Source of the DNA: Actinomycetota bacterium
GTDB taxonomy: Bacteria; Actinomycetota; Actinomycetes; S36-B12; UBA10799
Assembly (NCBI GenBank): GCA_003452655.1
Contig: DMNR01000237.1
Coordinates: forward strand, 1 to 5,175
Reading direction: 5' to 3'
DNA length: 5,175 nt
Below, in pieces: positions 1 through 5,175 of this stretch (its first letter is position 1; every line of letters begins with the position of its first letter). The notes under the pieces are model-generated. The model did no database searches. It worked only from the letters and a program-made list of their open reading frames with translations, and was not told the origin of the DNA. The translations under genes were made by a program, and so were the position numbers.

Positions 1-1049
1 GAAACGACGGCGCGACCGCCCTGCAGGACCAACCTGATTTCACCGCTGACAGGTTCATTCAGATCGTCGATGTATCCATCGAGAGCTCGCTTGAGAGGTG
101 AGAACCACAGCCCGTCGTAGACAAGTTCGGCCCACCGCTGGCGAACGCCTCCGGCGAAACGTGCCATGTCACGTTCAACTGTCACGTTAACGAGCTCCGA
201 GTGTGCGGCGATCAATGCCATTGCGCCTGGCGCCTCGTAGACCTCGCGGCTCTTGATGCCAACGAGTCGGTCCTCAACGATGTCGATTCTGCCAACGCCG
301 TGAGCGCCTGCCCGTTCGTTCAATTGTTCGATTGCCTCAAGCATTGTTACCGGCTTGCCATCGAGAGCGACAGGAACACCCTTGTCGAAAGTGATGACCA
401 CCTCGTCTGCTGGCTTGGGGTCCGCAGGGTTTTGAGTGTAGGAGTAGACGTCCTCGATCGGTCCATTCCAGATGTCCTCGAGGAATCCCGTCTCCACTGC
501 TCGACCCCAGACGTTCTGGTCGATGGAGTACGGCGATTTCTTGTTCACATCGATTGGGAGGTTCTCACGCTCAGCGAACTCAATGGCCTTGTCGCGTGTC
601 ATGGCGTAGTCGCGAACCGGAGCGATGCAAGTCAGATCAGGAGCCAAAGCCCCGATTCCAACCTCGAAACGGACCTGATCGTTGCCCTTTCCTGTGCAAC
701 CGTGTGCCACGGTGTCGGCGCCGTGCAGGCGTGCAGCAGCCACGAGGTGCTTGACGATGACGGGGCGCGACAACGCGGAAACTAACGGGTAGATCCCCAT
801 ATAGAGCGCATCGGTGCGCAGCGCGGGCAGGCAATACTCGTCAGCGAACTCCTCACGAGCATCGGCAACGTAAGCCTCGACAGCGCCACAGTCCAAAGCA
901 CGCTGACGAATCACATCAAGGTCCTCGCCGCCTTGTCCCACATCAACAGCAACCGCAACAACCTCTTTGCCTGTCTCCTGGGCGATCCACCCGATTGCCA
1001 CCGAGGTGTCGAGACCACCGGAATATGCCAGCACTACACGTTGACTCAC
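1..1049 (-). CDS. argG: Argininosuccinate synthase (partial, C-terminus cut by window edge)
   Basis: This cytoplasmic enzyme joins citrulline and aspartate using ATP to form argininosuccinate, the next-to-last step of arginine synthesis. The frame gives 349 residues with no stop. The family is usually about 400 residues, so roughly 50 are missing beyond base 1. Visible signatures are the ATP pyrophosphatase loop AYSGGLDTS at residues 8-16, [14 protein letters not shown] at 116-129, and [13 protein letters not shown] at 172-184, followed by the [12 protein letters not shown] segment near 265-276. I chose the GTG start at 1049 because AGGGAG lies 5 bases upstream and because the family starts just before the RVVLAYSGG strand. 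It lies 41 bases after argR, and is probably cotranscribed with it. No frameshift or missing key residue is seen. The identification is very secure. Confidence 0.97.
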   Translation of the reverse strand, partial: MSQRVVLAYSGGLDTSVAIGWIAQETGKEVVAVAVDVGQGGEDLDVIRQRALDCGAVEAYVADAREEFADEYCLPALRTDALYMGIYPLVSALSRPVIVKHLVAAARLHGADTVAHGCTGKGNDQVRFEVGIGALAPDLTCIAPVRDYAMTRDKAIEFAERENLPIDVNKKSPYSIDQNVWGRAVETGFLEDIWNGPIEDVYSYTQNPADPKPADEVVITFDKGVPVALDGKPVTMLEAIEQLNERAGAHGVGRIDIVEDRLVGIKSREVYEAPGAMALIAAHSELVNVTVERDMARFAGGVRQRWAELVYDGLWFSPLKRALDGYIDDLNEPVSGEIRLVLQGGRAVV

Positions 1050-1090
1050 AACTACTCCCTGACTTCCACTAATTGACCGTGCGACTTGTT
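1050..1090 (-). other. argR-argG intergenic spacer (41 bases)
   Basis: This is the only non-coding stretch in the window. Apart from the argG ribosome binding site I see no hairpin with a T-run, no clear -35/-10 pair and no palindromic ARG box (TGAAT-type half sites facing each other). The reading is therefore read-through from argR into argG. A weak promoter further inside argR cannot be excluded by eye. Confidence 0.6.
1055..1060 (-). promoter_or_regulatory. Ribosome binding site of argG
   Basis: On the minus strand AGGGAG stands 5 bases before the GTG at 1049. It decides the non-ATG start of argG and gives the gene its own initiation site, unlike the coupled genes upstream. Confidence 0.75.
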
Positions 1091-1654
1091 CTATTCGTGT
1101 GTTTGGTTCTGGCTCGTTGTCGCCGCGACGCTACCGCGCCGAGCTGCCATAGCCGCAAACTGGCTGGCGACTTTTGCGCCTCCCTTGGGGTCACGACTAA
1201 CCACCATGACAGTGTCATCGCCTGCGACAGTGCCGATGATGCCCGGAACGCTGGTGTGATCAATAGCTGACGCCAGGTATTGCGCGGCCCCTGGGGGCGT
1301 TCGCAGGATCACAATGTTGCCTGAATAATCCGTACTGCTCAGCAATTCGCCCACGACCCGTTCAAGGCGAACACGAGAGCTGTCGGCTCCTTGCAGTTGA
1401 GGCGCAGGGTCACCGCCCTCACGGGGTACGGCATACACAAGCGTGCCGTTGTCCGCCTTCACCTTGGTCGCACGTAGCTCGTCAAGGTCTCGGGACAACG
1501 TCGCCTGTGTGACGTCGATGCCGTCCTTGGCAAGCATTGCCAACAAGGCTGACTGGGATGACACTTCGTTGCGCTCCAACAATGTGATGATCAACTGATG
1601 GCGGGCAACCTTGGTAGCGATCTTCATTGAAGTCTTTGCTGTGTTCATGCTCAT
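1091..1654 (-). CDS. argR: Arginine repressor ArgR
   Basis: This is the arginine-responsive DNA-binding protein that, in known relatives, forms a hexamer with arginine and represses arg promoters at ARG boxes. The protein has 187 residues, a little longer than the usual 150-170. The N-terminal winged helix spans about residues 11-80, with the recognition segment [12 protein letters not shown] at 49-60; S54 and R55 match the DNA-contacting Ser-Arg pair of the family. The C-terminal oligomerisation and arginine-binding domain spans about 93-172 and has [12 protein letters not shown] at 113-124 and [12 protein letters not shown] at 141-152, whose Asp pair (146-147) binds arginine in relatives. 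The ATG at 1654 overlaps the argD stop as ATGA, with GGAG 7 bases upstream. Later ATGs at residues 3 and 10 are possible starts. Residues after about 173 form a polar tail with no recognised role. Being last in the overlapping block, it is probably autoregulated with the operon. Confidence 0.96.
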   Translation of the reverse strand: MSMNTAKTSMKIATKVARHQLIITLLERNEVSSQSALLAMLAKDGIDVTQATLSRDLDELRATKVKADNGTLVYAVPREGGDPAPQLQGADSSRVRLERVVGELLSSTDYSGNIVILRTPPGAAQYLASAIDHTSVPGIIGTVAGDDTVMVVSRDPKGGAKVASQFAAMAARRGSVAATTSQNQTHE

Positions 1655-2868
1655 TGGCCGTCTCCGGCTGCTGCCGCCGTCAGAATCCGTGGCAGCGCTT
1701 CCGCGAAGAGATCCGCTTGCTCCAAAGAGAGTGTCAGTGGCGGGGCGAGTCTGATGGCATCGGGAGCAACCGCGTTGATCAGAAAACCCTGGTCCCTAGC
1801 GCTTCGTTGAACGGCCGTGGCCGGCACCCCCTCGAGCACGAGCGCACGCCACAGACCCACACCGCGATGCCCCACAAGGTTGGGGTGGTCTAAGGCGTCG
1901 AAGCGACTAGCCCAGTGCTCCCCCACAGTCTTGACGTTCAAGAGGACATCTTGGTCTTCGATGGTGTTGATGACCGCTAGAGCTGCCGCACAGCTGACCG
2001 GATTCCCACCGAACGTAGATCCATGATCACCTGGGCGAAACAGCGAAGCTGCGTCGCCAAAGGCAAGACACGCCCCGAGGGGAAGTCCTCCGGCCAGACC
2101 CTTTGCCAGCGTCAGTACGTCCGGAACGACACCGGAATCGAGTGACATGAACCAGGTACCCGCGCGCCCGATGCCGGACTGAACTTCATCAACGACCAGC
2201 AGTGAACCCGCGTCATCGCAGATCTCGCGGGCGTGCGCCAGATATCCGACCGGGGCAGGAATCACGCCACCCTCACCCAACACCGGTTCCAAGAAGACTG
2301 CGGCGGTGCGCCCCGACACGGCATCGCGAAGTGCTTGAGCGTCGCCATAGGGAACGAACGTCACCGGTCCAGGCAGCGGCACGAATGGATCCTGTTTGGG
2401 GGGACTCCCGGTGATGGAAAGCGCACCCATGGTCCGACCGTGAAACGACCCATGCGCGGCAACGATCTCCAAGCGCGACCCATCCGGGTTTGATTCCCAC
2501 CCATGCCGACGGGCAAGTTTGTACGCCGCCTCGTTCGCTGAGGCACCGTCTTGGGAAAAGAACACCCTCGCCGCTTGACCTGTCAGCGATACCAACTTCT
2601 CAGCCAAGTCGAGCCCGCGCTCATGGGCGAAGAGGTTACTCGTGTGAGCGAGGCGCGAGACATGCTCACTGACCGCAGCGGTGATCGCCGGATTGGCGTG
2701 ACCCAGAGTGGATGTAGCGATACCCGCGATGAGGTCGAGGTACTTGGTCCCCTCGACATCCCAGACCCAGGCACCGTCACCGCGATCGAGACAGATTTCC
2801 GGAGTCGCGTAGTTCGCCATCATCGTCTTGGACCATCGATCTGCGGCGTACGCATTCGAGTCAGTCAT
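1651..2868 (-). CDS. argD: Acetylornithine aminotransferase
   Basis: This PLP enzyme (class III, fold type I) converts N-acetylglutamate semialdehyde and glutamate to N-acetylornithine and 2-oxoglutarate. Some relatives also serve lysine synthesis. The protein is 405 residues, normal for the family. Visible marks are [10 protein letters not shown] at 142-151, the cofactor strand [13 protein letters not shown] at 225-237 (D227 pairs with the PLP ring nitrogen in relatives), the Schiff-base lysine K256 in [13 protein letters not shown], the phosphate-site GSTFGGNP at 283-290, and RLAPPL at 373-378. The loop usually written NSGAEANE reads QDGASANE at 106-113, followed by about 7 extra residues near 124-134. 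The open frame extends 5 codons further to a TTG at 2883, but the ATG at 2868 has a strong AAGGAGG 5 bases upstream and is preferred. It overlaps argB by 8 bases and argR by 4. Confidence 0.96.
   Translation of the reverse strand: MTDSNAYAADRWSKTMMANYATPEICLDRGDGAWVWDVEGTKYLDLIAGIATSTLGHANPAITAAVSEHVSRLAHTSNLFAHERGLDLAEKLVSLTGQAARVFFSQDGASANEAAYKLARRHGWESNPDGSRLEIVAAHGSFHGRTMGALSITGSPPKQDPFVPLPGPVTFVPYGDAQALRDAVSGRTAAVFLEPVLGEGGVIPAPVGYLAHAREICDDAGSLLVVDEVQSGIGRAGTWFMSLDSGVVPDVLTLAKGLAGGLPLGACLAFGDAASLFRPGDHGSTFGGNPVSCAAALAVINTIEDQDVLLNVKTVGEHWASRFDALDHPNLVGHRGVGLWRALVLEGVPATAVQRSARDQGFLINAVAPDAIRLAPPLTLSLEQADLFAEALPRILTAAAAGDGQ
1662..1665 (-). promoter_or_regulatory. Short ribosome binding site of argR
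   Basis: GGAG lies inside the last codons of argD, 7 bases before the ATG at 1654. It supports the overlapping start rather than the in-frame ATGs at codons 3 and 10, although the match is short and coupling to argD translation may matter more. Confidence 0.5.
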
Positions 2869-3763
2869 CGTCGCCTCCTTCAACGTCGGCGTAGATCATC
2901 GTTCCGATTCCACTGTCCGTGAAGATCTCCAGAAGCACTGAATGCTCAAGCCGACCATCGATGACGTGTGCGCGTGCGACTCCGCCTTCAACTGCGGTCA
3001 GGCACGCCTGCATCTTTGGAATCATCCCGCCGTCCAACGTCGGCAACAACGCTGCCAGCTCGGCACGGCTCAGCTCGCTGATGACCTCGTTCGAATCGGG
3101 CCAGTTTGCGTAGAGCCCGGGAACATCGGTCATCATCACGAGCTTCTCTGCTGCCAGGCCAGTTGCCAGCGCAGCTGCTGCGGTGTCAGCGTTGATGTTG
3201 TAAATGGTCCCATCCACCCCAACCCCGATGCTGGAAACGACCGGGATCAGACCATCGTCGATCAGTGTCTGCACGATGCCGGTTCGCACGGAGGTGACCT
3301 CGCCTACAAGCCCTACATCAATACGTCCGCCGTCGTGTTCTGGAAAGTACTGAGTGGCCTCAAACAGCGACGCATCCTCTCCAGATACGCCAACTGCGTA
3401 CGGGCCGTGGTGGTTGATGAGGTTGACGAGCTCGCGTTGAACCTGCCCGGTCAACACCATGCGGGCCACGTCCAGGACTTCCGGTGTGGTGACGCGCAGT
3501 CCCGCTCGAAACTCGGACTCAATCCCGAGTTTTGCGAGCATCTCAGAGATCTGCGGGCCTCCCCCGTGGACAACCACGGGATGCAGGCCGGCGAGGCGCA
3601 GGAACACAACATCCGCGGCGAACGATGCCTTGAGTTGTTCGTCGACCATCGCGTTCCCGCCGTACTTCACGACGATGGTTGAGCCGTGAAACTCGTTCAA
3701 CCATGGCAGAGCCTCAGCGAGAACGGATGCTTTTGCGGTTGCCTCTTGTCTCTCGACCGTCAT
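2861..3763 (-). CDS. argB: Acetylglutamate kinase
   Basis: This amino acid kinase phosphorylates N-acetylglutamate with ATP, the usual committed and feedback-controlled step of arginine synthesis. The protein is 300 residues. The phosphate-binding motif VVKYGGNAM is at 31-39 (K33 catalytic), the substrate loop HGGGPQ at 66-71, NINADTAA at 189-196 and the DVPGLY nucleotide segment at 213-218, with GGMIPK at 245-250. About 25 residues precede the first strand, matching the extra N-terminal helix of arginine-inhibited hexameric kinases. The C-terminal segment [17 protein letters not shown] at 266-282 matches the arginine-site region of those enzymes. Feedback inhibition by arginine is therefore inferred. 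The ATG at 3763 overlaps the argJ stop as ATGA. No Shine-Dalgarno sequence is visible upstream, so initiation probably depends on coupling to argJ. The C-terminus ends in an acidic EGGDDD tail that overlaps the argD start. Confidence 0.97.
   Translation of the reverse strand: MTVERQEATAKASVLAEALPWLNEFHGSTIVVKYGGNAMVDEQLKASFAADVVFLRLAGLHPVVVHGGGPQISEMLAKLGIESEFRAGLRVTTPEVLDVARMVLTGQVQRELVNLINHHGPYAVGVSGEDASLFEATQYFPEHDGGRIDVGLVGEVTSVRTGIVQTLIDDGLIPVVSSIGVGVDGTIYNINADTAAAALATGLAAEKLVMMTDVPGLYANWPDSNEVISELSRAELAALLPTLDGGMIPKMQACLTAVEGGVARAHVIDGRLEHSVLLEIFTDSGIGTMIYADVEGGDDD
2874..2880 (-). promoter_or_regulatory. Strong ribosome binding site of argD
   Basis: AAGGAGG, a full match to the anti-Shine-Dalgarno core, sits 5 bases before the ATG at 2868, inside the last codons of argB. 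It argues against the TTG at 2883, which would place the site within the coding region. It is the strongest such site in the window. Confidence 0.85.
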
Positions 3764-4911
3764 GACGAGTACGCCGAATTCTCGTGCACGTACGCGGCGG
3801 TGAGGTCATTAGTCCACAGGCTTGCTTCCTCAGCACCGGCTGCGAGATCGACCTCGATGAAGACCTCCCGACCTGACATGTTCACCAGGTTCCTGTCTTC
3901 GCCGACCGAACCCCGACGACACACCCACACATCGTTGATGGCTACAGCGATCTCGTCTGCGGAGAACTCCGCGGACGTAGTACCGGCGGCAGAAATCACC
4001 CGCCCCCAGTTCGGGTCCTCGCCGTGGATAGCGCACTTGAGCAAGTTGCTTCGGGAGATCGCGCGGGCGACTTCGAGGGCGTCAGCCCCTGTCGCCGCGC
4101 TGCGCACGGTGATCTTGATTTCTTTCGATGCGCCCTCGGCGTCGGCAATCAATGCCCGCGAGAGTTGCTTGCAGACACTGGTCACTGCAGCCTGCAGATC
4201 CTGTTCTGACGGCTTGAGCTCGCTGGCCCCCGACGCAAGTAGCAAGACTGTGTCATTCGTTGACATGCAGCCGTCGGAGTCAATGCGATCGAAGGTCTCG
4301 CTACAGGCGACCTCCAACACTCGCTGGAGTGTTGGAGCATCGACGTCGGCATCCGTGGTGATCGTGGACAACATGGTTGCCAGGCCGGGAGCCAGCATGC
4401 CGGCTCCCTTGGCCATGCCTCCCACCACGAAGCCGTCAGCAGTGACGGTTGCCATCTTGGGGACCGTGTCGGTCGTCATTATCGCCAGCGCGGCAGCGTC
4501 CCCTCCATCTGGCGAGAGATTCGCAAGCGCGATTTCAAATCCAGGGAGCAGCAAGTCCATGGGCAACCGCTCACCAATCAGGCCGGTTGAGCAGACTGCC
4601 ACCTCACCTGCCCCACACCCCAGCAGCGCGGCGACCCATTCCGCTGTCCGGTGGGTGTCGGCGAAGCCGTCGGGGCCAGTGCAGGCATTCGCTCCGCCCG
4701 AGTTAGTGGCGACGGCCCGCAGTTCGCCCGCACGCAGAACCTGCTGTGACCACAACACCGGTGCCGCCTTAATGCGATTGGAGGTGAAGACGCCGGCAGC
4801 CGCATACGCTGGGCCCTCATTGACAACAAGAGAGACGTCTGGGTTCCCGGACGCCTTCAAACCGGCCGAAACCCCGCTGGCAGTAAACCCTTTTGCTGCA
4901 GTCACACTCAT
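3760..4911 (-). CDS. argJ: Glutamate N-acetyltransferase / ornithine acetyltransferase
   Basis: ArgJ moves the acetyl group from N-acetylornithine to glutamate, releasing ornithine and regenerating acetylglutamate (the cyclic pathway). Some members also use acetyl-CoA. The 383-residue precursor should cut itself into alpha and beta chains before T179, in [16 protein letters not shown] (166-181), where that Thr is the nucleophile of the family. Other marks are [10 protein letters not shown] at 70-79, the oxyanion-hole [11 protein letters not shown] at 108-118, [15 protein letters not shown] at 207-221, HGEDPNWGR at 296-304, and the active-site C-terminus ending ENSAYSS. An upstream in-frame ATG at 4959 would add 16 residues, but these read argC out of frame. 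The ATG at 4911 overlaps the argC stop as ATGA, has GGGAG 7 bases upstream, and gives the family's usual N-terminus. Whether it is mono- or bifunctional cannot be read from the sequence. Confidence 0.96.
   Translation of the reverse strand: MSVTAAKGFTASGVSAGLKASGNPDVSLVVNEGPAYAAAGVFTSNRIKAAPVLWSQQVLRAGELRAVATNSGGANACTGPDGFADTHRTAEWVAALLGCGAGEVAVCSTGLIGERLPMDLLLPGFEIALANLSPDGGDAAALAIMTTDTVPKMATVTADGFVVGGMAKGAGMLAPGLATMLSTITTDADVDAPTLQRVLEVACSETFDRIDSDGCMSTNDTVLLLASGASELKPSEQDLQAAVTSVCKQLSRALIADAEGASKEIKITVRSAATGADALEVARAISRSNLLKCAIHGEDPNWGRVISAAGTTSAEFSADEIAVAINDVWVCRRGSVGEDRNLVNMSGREVFIEVDLAAGAEEASLWTNDLTAAYVHENSAYSS
4312..4337. repeat. Perfect 10-bp inverted repeat with 6-base loop, inside argJ
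   Basis: The arms CTCCAACACT (4312-4321) and AGTGTTGGAG (4328-4337) are exact reverse complements around the loop CGCTGG. In argJ the region encodes about residues 191-200 ([10 protein letters not shown]), some 12-20 residues after the self-cleavage site. No T-run follows on either strand, so it does not look like an intrinsic terminator. It may be chance under coding constraint, or a stable mRNA hairpin. Confidence 0.6.
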
Positions 4912-5175
4912 GGAGCCACTCCCAACATATTCAGACCCGTCGTCTCTGGAAAATCGCACATGAGGTTTGCGTTCTGCACTGCCTGTCCGGCAGCTCCCTT
5001 ACCCAGGTTGTCAATCGCTGCAATGACAACGACACGACCAACTCGTTCGTCAACCGCTAGCTGTAGATGGGCGCAATTCGTTCCAGCGGTTGCGGCCGTC
5101 GTCGGCCAAGTTCCATCGGGAAGGACCTGTACGAACGGGGTGAACGCGTAGTAGTCGGCAAAGGCTTGTCTGACA
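4908..5175 (-). CDS. argC: N-acetyl-gamma-glutamyl-phosphate reductase (partial, C-terminal 88 residues)
   Basis: This NADPH-dependent enzyme reduces N-acetylglutamyl phosphate, made by ArgB, to the semialdehyde used by ArgD. Only the C-terminus is inside the window; the nucleotide-binding domain and catalytic Cys lie beyond the right edge. The 88 visible residues carry typical end-of-protein signatures: TPFVQVLPDGTWP, a GTN turn, VVVIAAIDNLGKGAAGQAVQ, ANLM, PETTGL, and a final GVAP. The segment usually written NLM-G-LPE reads NLMCDFPE, a mild variation. The TGA at 4910-4908 overlaps the argJ start codon. The absence of any longer gap or stop fits an intact gene continuing upstream. It is probably the first gene of the operon, by comparison with known actinobacterial clusters. 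Confidence 0.95.
   Translation of the reverse strand, partial: VRQAFADYYAFTPFVQVLPDGTWPTTAATAGTNCAHLQLAVDERVGRVVVIAAIDNLGKGAAGQAVQNANLMCDFPETTGLNMLGVAP
4919..4923 (-). promoter_or_regulatory. Ribosome binding site of argJ
   Basis: GGGAG stands 7 bases before the ATG at 4911, inside the last codons of argC. It supports the start that overlaps the argC stop over the upstream ATG at 4959. Confidence 0.7.

Noticed and set aside
201..785. A 194-codon open frame on the plus strand, opposite argG
   Set aside because: It mirrors the argG reading frame, and the argG protein is recognisable along its whole visible length on the other strand.
1050..1090. Possible separate promoter or terminator between argR and argG
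   Set aside because: The 41 bases contain no hairpin, no T-run and no convincing -35/-10 spacing.
1206..1218. Palindrome ATGACA-G-TGTCAT within argR
   Set aside because: It has 6-base arms with a single central base inside the codons for the conserved GDDTVMVV motif. The coding constraint explains it, and such short palindromes are expected by chance.
1284..1299. GCCCC-TG-GGGGC within argR
   Set aside because: The arms are only 5 bp with a 2-base centre, too small for a stable hairpin loop. It encodes the conserved TPPGAAQ region, so it is chance in G+C-rich coding sequence.
2942..3682. A 246-codon open frame on the plus strand, opposite argB
   Set aside because: It is antisense to the well-supported argB, has low-complexity, His- and Cys-rich composition, and shows no domain.
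4926..4938. TGAATATG on the minus strand near the argJ start, resembling half of an ARG box
   Set aside because: There is no facing ATTCA half site at the right spacing, and it lies in conserved argC codons. The operon operator is expected upstream of argC.
3686..4963. A 425-codon open frame on the plus strand, opposite argJ
   Set aside because: It is fully antisense to a clear argJ, rich in Ser, Ala, Pro and Thr with no recognisable domain. Long open antisense frames are common opposite G+C-rich genes with biased third positions.

Overview
This window is a slice of an arginine biosynthesis operon from an actinobacterium, read entirely on the minus strand. The actinobacterial call rests on the gene order (argC-argJ-argB-argD-argR-argG with the repressor inside the operon), on moderately high G+C (roughly 57-60% by eye), and on ArgJ, ArgB and ArgG sequences that look closest to actinobacterial forms from memory. 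I cannot name a genus.

Layout in transcription order, from high to low coordinates: the C-terminal 88 codons of argC (N-acetyl-gamma-glutamyl-phosphate reductase, cut by the right edge), argJ (ornithine acetyltransferase), argB (N-acetylglutamate kinase), argD (acetylornithine aminotransferase), argR (arginine repressor), a 41-base gap, then the first 349 codons of argG (argininosuccinate synthase, cut by the left edge). The first four junctions overlap by 4, 4, 8 and 4 bases. Only argR-argG has a spacer, and it shows no terminator or convincing promoter, so argG is probably on the same transcript. There is no stretch of more than 41 bases without a gene.

Together ArgB, ArgC, ArgD and ArgJ turn N-acetylglutamate into ornithine, with ArgJ recycling the acetyl group onto glutamate. 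ArgG acts two steps later, on citrulline. The carbamoyltransferase between them (argF), which many actinobacterial clusters place between argD and argR, is absent here: argD and argR overlap directly. ArgR is expected to sense arginine and repress the operon, but the promoter and ARG boxes should lie upstream of argC, outside the window.

I see no mobile element, RNA gene, CRISPR array or novel system. The points worth a second look are the missing argF, an altered cofactor-loop motif plus a small insertion in ArgD, a perfect 10-bp inverted repeat inside argJ, argB with no visible ribosome binding site, and start-codon choices for argJ and argD that differ from the longest open frames.
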